NCBI GenBank assembly: GCA_009778375.1
Contig: WRJW01000187.1
Coordinates: 1 to 9,876, forward strand
Direction of reading: 5' to 3'
DNA from: Bacteroidota bacterium
Lineage (GTDB): Bacteria; Bacteroidota; Bacteroidia; Bacteroidales; UBA932
Length of the DNA stretch: 9,876 nucleotides
Each line of letters starts with the position of its first letter. The first letter of the stretch is position 1. Positions 1 to 7,068 of this stretch are shown one piece after another. The translations under genes were made by a program, and so were the position numbers. The notes below the pieces were generated by a model. That model saw only the letters and a program-made list of their open reading frames with translations. It was not told where the DNA came from and did no database searches.

Positions 1-347
1 TCTAAAAAGCGGGCATTTACTGCTTCGTATTCGGCCAAAAGGTCTACCACCTGCTGTACCCCCTCCTGCACCACCTCTTTTACCGTTTTGCGGTCGTCTA
101 TCAGGGGTTCCTGTTCCAGCAAGCCAACCGAATAGCCGGGTGCCCAAACCACATCGCCCTGAAACGCTTTCTCCACACCGGCAATGATTTTAAGCAGTGT
201 CGACTTTCCCGACCCGTTTAAGCCGATAATCCCGATCTTAGCTCCGTAAAAGAAAGAGAGGTAAATCTCTTTAAGGATTACTTTGTTGTTGTTCGGTAGG
301 ATTTTACCTACCCCATTCATGGAAAAAATAATTTTTTCGTCGGCCAT
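1..347 (-). CDS. ettA: ABC-F ATPase EttA, energy-dependent translational throttle protein (N-terminal part)
   Basis: The gene is cut by the window's left edge, and about the first 115 residues are visible. EttA is a cytoplasmic, non-transporter ABC-F protein that binds the ribosomal E site and gates entry into elongation according to ADP/ATP level. The fragment starts MADEKIIFSMNGVGKILP, matching the start of EttA proteins. The first Walker A motif GLNGSGKST lies at residues 42-50, preceded by LSFFYGAKIGII, which is characteristic of EttA. A LLEQEP stretch and the helical segment VKEVVQEGVQQVV follow, as in the family. The interdomain arm, the second ATPase domain and the signature motifs lie outside the window. 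The ATG at 345-347 is the family's usual start. It lies 11 nt after the stop of the upstream AraC-like ORF, but a separate promoter inside that ORF probably drives it. Family assignment is confident; only completeness is unknown. Confidence 0.93.
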   Translation of the reverse strand, partial: MADEKIIFSMNGVGKILPNNNKVILKEIYLSFFYGAKIGIIGLNGSGKSTLLKIIAGVEKAFQGDVVWAPGYSVGLLEQEPLIDDRKTVKEVVQEGVQQVVDLLAEYEAVNARFL

Positions 348-358
348 AGCGGGATGGA

Positions 359-742
359 TTAGAGGGGTTGCTGATTTTTATGGTGCAAAGGTAGGATTTT
401 ATATCTGGCTACAAAATCCCCGGGCAACAACCCTTTTTCCTTTAAGAAGGCGCGGTAAAAAGTGCGTCTGTTGTTAAAACCGCACGCTAAAGCTGCATCG
501 TAAAGTGCGTTCTCGCTTTGCAGTACGGGTGCTCCTCCGTGTAAGAGTTCCTCTATGCGTAATTGATTCATATAGCCGCAAAAATTACAGCCCGACACAT
601 AATAAATGGCTTGAGAAAGATAGCTGCGGTTGGTGCCTACTTTGCGGCTCAATGTGTCTAAACTCAATCGGGAATCGAGATAATATTTACCCCGTTTTAG
701 CTCTTTATCTACCGATTCGGCCAAAGGTTGCAGACGGGGCAA
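359..742 (-). CDS. AraC-type helix-turn-helix domain ORF without an ATG start (possible gene remnant or readthrough extension)
   Basis: The ORF encodes an almost bare AraC/XylS DNA-binding domain. The first helix-turn-helix lies near residues 27-48 (LSLDTLSRKVGTNRSYLSQA) and the second near 79-100, with the conserved ACGFNNRRTFYRAFLKEKG block. Nothing precedes the domain except about 15 residues, so it lacks the membrane segment or sensor part usual for these proteins. The start given is a TTG at 740-742; the first in-frame ATG (residue 58) lies inside the domain. The reading frame stays open up to 766, directly after the TGA (767-769) that ends the neighbouring regulator, and in the same frame. 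Three explanations fit: a separate gene with a rare TTG start, the tail of a deleted tandem paralogue, or a second domain reached by readthrough or after a recent stop mutation. The domain shows no internal frameshift. Its own regulatory target is unknown. Confidence 0.55.
   Translation of the reverse strand: MPRLQPLAESVDKELKRGKYYLDSRLSLDTLSRKVGTNRSYLSQAIYYVSGCNFCGYMNQLRIEELLHGGAPVLQSENALYDAALACGFNNRRTFYRAFLKEKGLLPGDFVARYKILPLHHKNQQPL
386..415 (-). promoter_or_regulatory. Bacteroidota-type promoter for ettA
   Basis: On the minus strand the -7 element TACCTTTG (386-393) matches the Bacteroidota consensus TAnnTTTG, and a TTTG -33 element (412-415) lies 18 nt upstream, slightly short of the usual 19-21. 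Transcription would start near 380, giving a leader of roughly 33 nt before the ettA ATG. The promoter lies inside the last codons of the upstream AraC-like ORF, so ettA need not depend on transcription of the regulator genes. This is a motif match only. Confidence 0.55.
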
Positions 743-766
743 GGGTAAGCCGTAGGACGCACTCCT

Positions 767-1288
767 TCAGTGGGTTTGCTTTTGTTTTCTGCACCATTCA
801 CCCGGAGTCATTCCTGTATTCACCTTAAAGGCAACTGTAAAGCTGGCCATTGAGGTAAATCCCACTCTTTTGCAAAGCGTCTGTAAAGGCATGACTCCTT
901 CTTCGACCACTAAACGCTGAGCTTCTTTGATCCGGTAAGCGTTAATAAATTGAGGAAAATTTTGATTAAGTTTATCATTTAACAACCTCGACACATACGT
1001 CTTATTGGTACACAGAACGGCAGCAATATCAGCCACATTTACTCCGGCCTTTAAATAAGGCCTGTCTGTTTCAAAGTACGACAAAATGCGCTGATACAAT
1101 TCGTCGTCGGCTAAATTGGCAACCGTTGAGAAAGAAGCTCTTTCGTCCGATAGCAGGCCGGGCAGATTTAGTACCGGTCGCTCTTCATGAGGTTTAGTTC
1201 GAAACCATACCCAATAAAACAAACATATCTCTAAAAGGAGTATGGCTGCTACAACGGAAAAAAAAACATATGTGTAAAGGTGTATCAT
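767..1288 (-). CDS. Membrane-anchored AraC-family transcriptional regulator
   Basis: The protein has 173 residues when started at the ATG at 1286-1288. One strongly hydrophobic segment (about residues 5-29) is followed by the basic stop-transfer RTK and a linker of about 40 residues. An AraC-type DNA-binding domain then fills the C-terminal half: helix-turn-helix 1 near 84-106 (VADIAAVLCTNKTYVSRLLN) and helix-turn-helix 2 near 134-160 (LCKRVGFTSMASFTVAFK), closing with the family's MTPGEW stretch. It should sit in the inner membrane with the DNA-binding part in the cytoplasm. No ligand or sensor domain is visible. An ATG 57 nt further upstream is in frame, but it lies upstream of the predicted -7 element, and the added residues are not membrane-like, so the internal start is preferred. 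The gene ends in TGA with a second AraC domain continuing in frame behind it. The target genes are unknown; autoregulation is possible because an inverted repeat overlaps its promoter. Confidence 0.8.
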   Translation of the reverse strand: MIHLYTYVFFSVVAAILLLEICLFYWVWFRTKPHEERPVLNLPGLLSDERASFSTVANLADDELYQRILSYFETDRPYLKAGVNVADIAAVLCTNKTYVSRLLNDKLNQNFPQFINAYRIKEAQRLVVEEGVMPLQTLCKRVGFTSMASFTVAFKVNTGMTPGEWCRKQKQTH

Positions 1289-1323
1289 AATGATTTGTGA
1301 ATAGAGGTGGTTATTAATCATTA

Positions 1324-1331
1324 CAAACCTA
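1324..1331 (-). promoter_or_regulatory. -7 element of the AraC-regulator promoter
   Basis: On the minus strand the sequence TAGGTTTG matches the Bacteroidota -7 consensus TAnnTTTG. At the expected -33 position (about 1351-1355) there is no good TTTG, so the promoter may be weak or activator-dependent. Transcription would begin near 1317, about 30 nt before the ATG at 1288 and downstream of the alternative ATG at 1345. This decides the start chosen for the regulator. Confidence 0.5.
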
Positions 1332-1339
1332 CAATATGC

Positions 1340-1367
1340 ACTCAAGAAAACATCTGCTTTTTTGAGT
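1340..1367. promoter_or_regulatory. Inverted repeat over the AraC-regulator promoter, candidate operator
   Basis: The half-sites ACTCAA (1340-1345) and TTGAGT (1362-1367) are perfect inverted repeats with centres 22 bp apart, about two helical turns. The symmetry extends inward to a 10-bp stem (1340-1349 with 1358-1367, one G-T pair) around an 8-nt loop. It covers the -33 position of the regulator promoter. Binding of a dimer is an inference. A transcript hairpin is also possible, but the stem is AT-rich and unlike a strong terminator. Confidence 0.35.
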
Positions 1368-1410
1368 AGTGAAAGACGATTTTAAAAATTTATTTTTTTA
1401 TGGCAGACAA

Positions 1411-1429
1411 ATAAATGTAAACCATTTAT
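1411..1429. other. Short perfect AT-rich hairpin downstream of the S41 peptidase gene
   Basis: ATAAATG (1411-1417) and CATTTAT (1423-1429) form a perfect 7-bp stem with a 5-nt loop, 67 nt beyond the peptidase stop codon. There is no clean U-tract after it on the minus strand, so it is at best a weak terminator or mRNA 3'-end stabiliser. No GC-rich terminator was found elsewhere in the 1289-1495 gap. Confidence 0.2.
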
Positions 1430-1495
1430 AATGAGCAAAAATATCCACATATCCAGCAATCATTAAAATTCTACCCTGCGACCATGAAAGATGAA

Positions 1496-3118
1496 TTAGT
1501 TTTGAAACACCTGAATGGCGGATTGCAATTCGGAGTCAAGGGCTCCGATAATGGTATAAAAAGCCACATCTTCCATCGGAGTGCTGCGACCGATGTACGC
1601 CCGTATCTGCGTCAAGATATAAAATTCATTCTCTTTCCATTCACCCGGCGCTGGCCTCAATCCCTGACCCGCGGCATAATCCAAAAACATGGCGCTCAGA
1701 TCAAACCTGCGGTAAAAAGATTCCAAGGTCGACATGTCTGTAATTTGCTGAATTTCTGCCCTGTGTTTGTCGGAAAAACTAAGGCTAAACCTTATCATCA
1801 TGCTGTTGCGTCTTGCCTGTACAAAAAAGTTGCTTGCCTTAGTAGTATCGATGGGAACAAAAATATCGGGAATAATCCCGCCTCCTCCGTAGACAATCTT
1901 TCCTCCTCGGGTAACAAATTTTAAAGAATCGTTTTTGGGAATACTGTCGACATCGGTCAATTCTCCATGCTGATAACGCTCCCAAAGATCATAGCGATAC
2001 AGATCGCGTCTGTTTTCGTAAGGACGCTGGAGGCAACGGCCGGTGGGGGTGTAGTAACGCCCTACCGTCAGGCGAATACCCGACATGTCGCTAAAATAGA
2101 TTGGTTCCTGCACCAACCCTTTTCCAAAGGTACGGCGGCCGATAATGGTGGCACGGTCGTTATCCTGGAGGGCTCCGGCCAAAATCTCGCTGGAAGAGGC
2201 CGATCCTTCGTTCACCAATACGGCCAACGGAATGTTAGAGGCTAAGCCTGTGGTTCTGGCAAAATGATTTTGACGCGATCGATGAGCCCCCTCCTGATAC
2301 ATAATCAGGGTTCCTTTTTCCAAAAACTCTCCGGCAATAGAGAGGGCGGGCTCCATATACCCCCCACTGTTGTCGCGGAGGTCAAAAATCAAGCGTTCCA
2401 TCCCATTCAGCATCAATTCGCCCAAGGCTTTAAAGACTTCTTCGTAGCTGGTTCTGGTAAATTTGGACAATTTGATATAGCCGGTCTGATCGTCAAGCAT
2501 ATAGGCAATATCCACACTCTTTTCGGGAATTTTATCTCGGACAATGGCAATGGTAACCAAATCGTTAATTCCATAGCGTTGCACCTGAATCGTCACCTGG
2601 GATCCACGGGGTCCCCTCAGTAACTTGATGATACTGTCCTGGGGTATATGGACACCCGCAATCGTCTCTTCGTTGACCCTGATAATCCGGTCTCCTGCCA
2701 ACACACCCGCCCGATCCGAGGGGCCTCCCACAATTAGGCTGCTGACCACAGCCGTATCGTTGGGGACATTAAAACTGATCCCTATGCCGTCAAAACTCCC
2801 CTCCAAAGCCTGATCAGCCTGTTTAAGTTCTGCGGGGGGAAGATAATTCGAGTGGGGATCTAACTCTTCCATAATATACGGCAAGGCGCGCTCTACAATT
2901 TTACAGGCATCAATAGGGTCAACATAGTTATTTTCTATCTGATCCAAAACCAAATAGAGTTTATCCCACTTACCCGAAGGAATATGGACATAGTGGCGGC
3001 TACGGTAACGATCCCCAATCAAAAGGGCGATCAGGATTACAATAATGACTACATAGATGCGTCGCAGCGTGGCAGCGGTTCGATTAGGTTGTTCCATTTG
3101 TTGATGGGTATTATTCAT
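1496..3118 (-). CDS. ctpA: C-terminal processing peptidase, family S41 (CtpA/Prc type)
   Basis: This 540-residue serine protease is anchored by one N-terminal membrane helix (about 21-35), with the rest predicted in the periplasm. Domains in order: an N-terminal helical region containing EELDPHSNYL, a PDZ domain (about 100-195, with DGIGISFNV and GGPSDRAGVLAGDRI), the S41 catalytic core (about 205-425), and a C-terminal extension of about 115 residues. The nucleophile is Ser308 in NEGSASSSEI. Lys333 and Gln337 lie in FGKGLVQ; the 25-residue Ser-Lys spacing is the one known for CtpB and Prc, so the Ser/Lys/Gln triad is complete. Family members cleave non-polar C-termini of periplasmic or envelope proteins, in Prc-type enzymes including cell-wall hydrolases. 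The substrate here is unknown. Its ATG lies inside the end of the deaminase gene (8-bp overlap), suggesting translational coupling. Codon use and reading frame look intact. Confidence 0.93.
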   Translation of the reverse strand: MNNTHQQMEQPNRTAATLRRIYVVIIVILIALLIGDRYRSRHYVHIPSGKWDKLYLVLDQIENNYVDPIDACKIVERALPYIMEELDPHSNYLPPAELKQADQALEGSFDGIGISFNVPNDTAVVSSLIVGGPSDRAGVLAGDRIIRVNEETIAGVHIPQDSIIKLLRGPRGSQVTIQVQRYGINDLVTIAIVRDKIPEKSVDIAYMLDDQTGYIKLSKFTRTSYEEVFKALGELMLNGMERLIFDLRDNSGGYMEPALSIAGEFLEKGTLIMYQEGAHRSRQNHFARTTGLASNIPLAVLVNEGSASSSEILAGALQDNDRATIIGRRTFGKGLVQEPIYFSDMSGIRLTVGRYYTPTGRCLQRPYENRRDLYRYDLWERYQHGELTDVDSIPKNDSLKFVTRGGKIVYGGGGIIPDIFVPIDTTKASNFFVQARRNSMMIRFSLSFSDKHRAEIQQITDMSTLESFYRRFDLSAMFLDYAAGQGLRPAPGEWKENEFYILTQIRAYIGRSTPMEDVAFYTIIGALDSELQSAIQVFQN

Positions 3119-3527
3119 AACGTTTAACTTCTATGCCCGCCCGTTCCAACAGCGCCACGCCATCGGGTTTATGGTAGGCCTCTTTAAATACCACCCGTAC
3201 AATGCCTGCCTGAATAATCAGTTTGGCGCATTCCATACAGGGCGAGGAGGTGATGTAGAGGGTGGCACCCTCGCTGCTGTTGCTCGATCTGGCCACCTTG
3301 GTAATAGCATTGGCTTCGGCATGCAATACGTAGGGTTTGGTAACTCCGTACTCGTCTTCGCACACGTTTTCGAATCCCGAAGGGGTACCGTTGTAGCCGT
3401 CCGAGATAATCATCCGGTTTTTGACCAACAAGGCTCCTACCTGCCGCCGTATACAATAGGAGTTTTTGGCCCAAACGTCGGCCATCTCCAAATAGCGTCG
3501 GTCGAATTGTTCTTTTTTACTATCCAT
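3111..3527 (-). CDS. Deoxycytidylate (dCMP) deaminase family protein, zinc-dependent
   Basis: The protein has 138 residues and a single cytidine/deoxycytidylate deaminase domain of the ComEB/dCMP deaminase type. The zinc site is complete: HAEANAI at 69-75 supplies His69 and the proton-shuttling Glu71, and PCMECAK at 96-102 supplies Cys97 and Cys100. The block DGYNGTPSGFENVCED (43-58) is typical of dCMP rather than tRNA or guanine deaminases and helps recognise the deoxynucleotide. The expected reaction is dCMP to dUMP plus ammonia in the cytosol, feeding dTMP synthesis. The start at 3525-3527 is 9 nt after the ligase stop, and the length is normal for bacterial members. It overlaps the peptidase gene by 8 bp. 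The metabolic link to its neighbours is not obvious; co-transcription may simply reflect a conserved gene order. Activity on dCMP specifically is inferred from family resemblance. Confidence 0.9.
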   Translation of the reverse strand: MDSKKEQFDRRYLEMADVWAKNSYCIRRQVGALLVKNRMIISDGYNGTPSGFENVCEDEYGVTKPYVLHAEANAITKVARSSNSSEGATLYITSSPCMECAKLIIQAGIVRVVFKEAYHKPDGVALLERAGIEVKRYE

Positions 3528-3536
3528 TTTAAAAAA

Positions 3537-5192
3537 TCAATTGTTCTGATACAGATAACGTTTGATGCTCTTTTTAGGAGTTTTCTCAAACTCTTCGGGG
3601 AATATCTGAATTTTGGATACTTTGGCGTAATTGGGCTGTTCCTCGTTGAGCAGGCGCAGGTTCTCGTTCATAATATCCTTAAGTTGCTGGTCGTTGATCT
3701 GCTTTTCTGCCGCTAATTCAAAGTTGGGAAAGACGATGGCAATCAATTTTCCCTCTTTTTCTACGACCAAAGATTCGGTAACAAAAGGAAGATTATCCAA
3801 CACGCTTTCGATCTCTTCGGGATAAATATTTTGACCGGAGGGGCCCAGGATCATATTCTTGGATCGACCCTTCATAAATACAAAGCCCTCGCTGTCCATG
3901 GTGGCCATGTCGCCCGTTTTAAGCCAGCCGTCGGGAGTAAAGGCCGCAGCCGTGGCGTCCGGATCTTTATAGTAGCCCAACATTACGTTATCGCCTTTGG
4001 TCTGCAACTCACCGGGGAGATTTTGAGGGTCGGGTGAGTCGATTCTGACCTCCATTCTGGGGGCTGCATAGCCGCAGGAAAAGGTTTTATTATTGCGCCA
4101 GGGAGCGTATGTGATAATCGGCCCGCACTCCGTCATGCCGTATCCAACCGTATAGGGAAAGCCTACTTTTTTAAAGAACTCCTCTGCCTCCCTGTTAAAG
4201 GGGGCCCCGCCAATAATTACCTCCACAAAGTTTCCGCCAAAAACTTTTATTAAGGAGTCGTGTATTTTGCTCCTTATCTTTTGCTCAATCACAGGCAGGC
4301 GCAACAATACCCTCATCGACATTTTATTTAACATGGGTTGCAGGGTATTTTTATAGATTTTTTCGATAATCAGAGGGACGGCTATGATGATTTTGGGGCG
4401 CACGTCGGCAAAGGCCTCCATAATAATCTTGGGGGTAGGCATACGGGTAAGAAAATGTACCTGTGCGCCTACGGTCATCTCATATATGAACTCGAACATC
4501 ATACCGTAGGCATGGGCCATGGGCAGCATGGAAACCACGTGTTCTCCTGTGGTAAGTTCCGGAATGACGCTCTTGGCAAAAAGTACATTGGAGTACAGGC
4601 TGCGGTAAGGAACCATGACACCTTTAGAAAAACCCGTGGTGCCGGAAGTATAATTAATCATGGCTAATTCGTCAGGTTGATCCAGGTGATAATTTAGATG
4701 TTCAGCCGTAAAGCTTCGAGGATATTTATGCCCGAATTTTTCGTTGAGGTGCTCTCTGACTTCCAAAAAAAAGGGATCTTTTGCGTAGGAAATCTCAAAA
4801 TCACGAATCAAAATAACCGCCTCCAGATTAGGCATTTCGGCCTCCGACAATCCCTCCCACATTTGGTCGCCTGCAAAGAGAATGCGCGATTCGGAATGGA
4901 CCACAATATGCTGTATGCTGCTCTCTTTAAATTCGTGTAAAATCGGCACGATCACCGCTCCGTAAGTCAAAGTGGCTAAGTAGATGACTGCCCAATTGGC
5001 CTGATTGCGACCGCAAATCGCCACCTTATCGCCCTTTTTAAGTCCGCACTCTTCAAAAACAATGTGCAGTTTCTCGATTCTGCGGGCTACATCCCTGTAA
5101 TGCAAGGTTTCTCCCTTGTAGTTCGACAGGGCCGGATAAGTCCAATGCTCTTGAAAGCACTTTTCGAACAATTTATTTAAAGATTTTTCCAT
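3537..5192 (-). CDS. AMP-binding long-chain fatty-acid-CoA ligase-like protein
   Basis: This is a 551-residue member of the ANL (acyl-CoA synthetase) superfamily. Motifs in order: the phosphate loop YTSGTTGFSKG (181-191); the LPMAHAYG segment (223-230), close to the substrate tunnel; IIGGAP (326-331); the A5 motif GYGMTE (350-355); TKGDNVMLGYYKDP (398-411); and the A7/A8 hinge GWLKTGD with RSKNMIL (422-449), containing Asp428 and Arg443. The family first makes acyl-AMP from a fatty acid and ATP, then transfers the acyl group to CoA or another thiol. The closing A10 region reads EKTPKKSIKRYLY. Aligned without gaps to the usual KT..GKI.R pattern, a serine (Ser542) stands where the adenylation lysine is expected, with lysines on either side. 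Chain length and final acceptor cannot be read from the sequence. It follows the MsbA-like exporter by 31 nt, which would fit a role in envelope lipid handling. Confidence 0.87.
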   Translation of the reverse strand: MEKSLNKLFEKCFQEHWTYPALSNYKGETLHYRDVARRIEKLHIVFEECGLKKGDKVAICGRNQANWAVIYLATLTYGAVIVPILHEFKESSIQHIVVHSESRILFAGDQMWEGLSEAEMPNLEAVILIRDFEISYAKDPFFLEVREHLNEKFGHKYPRSFTAEHLNYHLDQPDELAMINYTSGTTGFSKGVMVPYRSLYSNVLFAKSVIPELTTGEHVVSMLPMAHAYGMMFEFIYEMTVGAQVHFLTRMPTPKIIMEAFADVRPKIIIAVPLIIEKIYKNTLQPMLNKMSMRVLLRLPVIEQKIRSKIHDSLIKVFGGNFVEVIIGGAPFNREAEEFFKKVGFPYTVGYGMTECGPIITYAPWRNNKTFSCGYAAPRMEVRIDSPDPQNLPGELQTKGDNVMLGYYKDPDATAAAFTPDGWLKTGDMATMDSEGFVFMKGRSKNMILGPSGQNIYPEEIESVLDNLPFVTESLVVEKEGKLIAIVFPNFELAAEKQINDQQLKDIMNENLRLLNEEQPNYAKVSKIQIFPEEFEKTPKKSIKRYLYQNN

Positions 5193-5223
5193 GAGGTTTA
5201 TTTTTCCAAAAGGTTTTAGGTTG

Positions 5224-7065
5224 TTATAATATCGATTCGTTTTTATTCAGATTTTGCATGTCGCAAAGATGTTTGTATAATCCGTTCTGCCGCATCAGAT
5301 GGTCGTGCTGCCCTTGTTCCACAATCCTGCCCTCTTTGATTACCACAATCTCATCGGCATGTTGAATAGTAGAAAGCCGGTGGGCAATCACCATGGAGGT
5401 GCGGTTTTGCATCAGTTTGGTCAAGGCGTCCTGTACTAAACGTTCGCTTTCGGTATCTAAGGCAGAGGTGGCTTCGTCCAAAATCAGAACAGGAGGATTC
5501 TTGAGTACAGCCCGGGCAATGGCTAAACGCTGACGCTGACCGCCCGAGAGTTTAAGGCCACGATCCCCTATATTGGTTTGGTAACCCTGCTCCATCTGCA
5601 TGATAAACTCATGGGCGTTTGCAATTTTGGCCGCCTGGTACACTTCTTCTTCCGATACCTCCTCGGCCCCAAAGCAAATATTTTGGTATACCGTATCATT
5701 AAACAGAATCGGTTCCTGAGTTACAATGCCCATTAGACCAATTAAATCCTTAGGTTGATATTGTTTAATATTGATTCCGTCCAACAGTAACGCCCCCTCG
5801 TGCACATCGTAAAAGCGAGGCACTAAATCTACCAAGGTAGACTTGCCTGCTCCGGAAGGCCCCACTAAGGCAATCATCTTTCCTTTTTTGATTGCTAAAT
5901 TTATGTTTTTTAAGACCGATTCCTGGCCATAAGAAAAACTGACATTCTTAAATTCAATCGTTTGGTCAAAAGATTTTTTGGGAAGCGGATGAGTCGCTTT
6001 TTTAATTTCGGGTTCCACGTCTAAAATAGCAAAAATCCGATCTCCGGACACCAATCCCTTTTGAATCACCGCGTATGCGTTCGAAATAGCTTTAGCCGGT
6101 TCCAACACCCTCCAGTAAAAACCAATGTATACCACAAATGCCGGCCAATCCATGCCCAAATTGCCATGTATTTGCAACCAACCTCCGTAAAATAGAATGG
6201 CGGCGGCTACCGATACGCCCAGAAATTCCGATAAGGGAGAGGCCAATTCCTGACGGTTAAAGATTTTTTTAGATAACCTGCGGTGGGCGCTGTTGGTCTC
6301 CTCGAATTTTTCTTCGACATAACGTTGTGCGTTAAAGGCTTTGATAATTCGGGATCCGGAAATAGCTTCTTCAAACTGGCTGATAATCCGTCCCATTAAT
6401 CGTTGGGTGTCGACTACGCCCCGCTTTAGACTGCGGGTAATGCGCGAGATCAATACCGCCGTAATGGGAAGAGACAACAAGGTCACCAAGGTGAGCCGGG
6501 GCGACATGTAAAAGAGCATGATTAAAAAACCTATGACCAATATGGGATCCCTGAATATTATGTGGAATGAACTGGCTACGGAGTTTTGAACCTCTGTAAC
6601 ATCGTTAGAGACGCTCGACAAAATATCGCCCTTACGTTGATCGTGAAAATAGCCAATATGCAGTCGGGTAATTTTGTGAAACAGGGCGCCACGGATGTTT
6701 TGCATGATCAATGTGCGCATGCGCACCAAGATCCGTTGGGACCAATAACGGGTAAAATTAGACAAAAAGGTAGTAATCACCAAAAAAATACATACATAAA
6801 TCAATCCGTTCAGGACGCCGTACTGTTGCTGTATATGACTCAGGTAATAATAAAAAATCGACTTAAACCAATCAATCGAAAAGGCAAAGGCGGGGAGGGC
6901 GGTCACTACACATTTTTCGGGTTCAAAAAGGACTTCGAGCAAAGGCGCCACCAAAGCATAATTGGCAATGCCAAAGAGGACGCTGAATAAACATATCATC
7001 AAATAGGGGGGCCAAAATCTGCTGTACGGTTTTCCAAAGGAGAGGAGGCGTAAAAAAGTCTTCAT
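5224..7065 (-). CDS. ABC exporter, fused permease and ATPase, MsbA-like
   Basis: This 613-residue half-transporter should work as an inner-membrane homodimer. The N-terminal part (about 1-345) contains roughly six membrane helices, near 20-42, 85-105, 165-187, 190-210, 278-298 and 305-325. An unusually long stretch (about 45-80) lies between the first two and would face the periplasm. The ATPase domain has Walker A GPSGAGKST (402-410), Q-loop Gln450, signature LSGGQ (506-510), Walker B VLILDE (526-531) and switch His562, so it should be active. The overall form resembles MsbA, which flips lipid A-core across the inner membrane, but this type also includes lipid and multidrug exporters, so the substrate is not certain. 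The ATG lies 3 nt after the stop of the DUF4834 gene, implying coupled translation. Its position between two envelope-related small/large membrane proteins and an acyl-CoA ligase favours a lipid substrate by inference. Confidence 0.9.
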   Translation of the reverse strand: MKTFLRLLSFGKPYSRFWPPYLMICLFSVLFGIANYALVAPLLEVLFEPEKCVVTALPAFAFSIDWFKSIFYYYLSHIQQQYGVLNGLIYVCIFLVITTFLSNFTRYWSQRILVRMRTLIMQNIRGALFHKITRLHIGYFHDQRKGDILSSVSNDVTEVQNSVASSFHIIFRDPILVIGFLIMLFYMSPRLTLVTLLSLPITAVLISRITRSLKRGVVDTQRLMGRIISQFEEAISGSRIIKAFNAQRYVEEKFEETNSAHRRLSKKIFNRQELASPLSEFLGVSVAAAILFYGGWLQIHGNLGMDWPAFVVYIGFYWRVLEPAKAISNAYAVIQKGLVSGDRIFAILDVEPEIKKATHPLPKKSFDQTIEFKNVSFSYGQESVLKNINLAIKKGKMIALVGPSGAGKSTLVDLVPRFYDVHEGALLLDGINIKQYQPKDLIGLMGIVTQEPILFNDTVYQNICFGAEEVSEEEVYQAAKIANAHEFIMQMEQGYQTNIGDRGLKLSGGQRQRLAIARAVLKNPPVLILDEATSALDTESERLVQDALTKLMQNRTSMVIAHRLSTIQHADEIVVIKEGRIVEQGQHDHLMRQNGLYKHLCDMQNLNKNESIL

Positions 7066-7068
7066 GCG

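Noticed and set aside
1289..1345. Upstream in-frame ATG adding 19 residues to the AraC-family regulator
   Set aside because: The predicted -7 element (1324-1331) lies downstream of this ATG, and the extra residues would precede the membrane helix with no family resemblance.
1484..1924. Open plus-strand frame of 146 codons opposite the S41 peptidase
   Set aside because: It is antisense to a well-supported protease gene, has no recognisable domain, and its residue composition looks like a mirror of the coding strand.
3171..3716. Open plus-strand frame of 181 codons across the deaminase and ligase genes
   Set aside because: It spans the junction of two clear minus-strand genes with intact catalytic motifs and shows no family features of its own.
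5203..5223. CCAAAAGG...TTTTAGG near-palindrome between exporter and ligase genes
   Set aside because: Pairing needs a bulge and leaves almost no loop, so it is neither a convincing terminator nor an operator. The 31-nt gap is better seen as intra-operon.
5221..5230. TTATAAT resembling an enterobacterial -10 box
   Set aside because: It overlaps the 3' end of the exporter gene on the opposite strand, has no matching upstream element, and Bacteroidota use a different promoter consensus.
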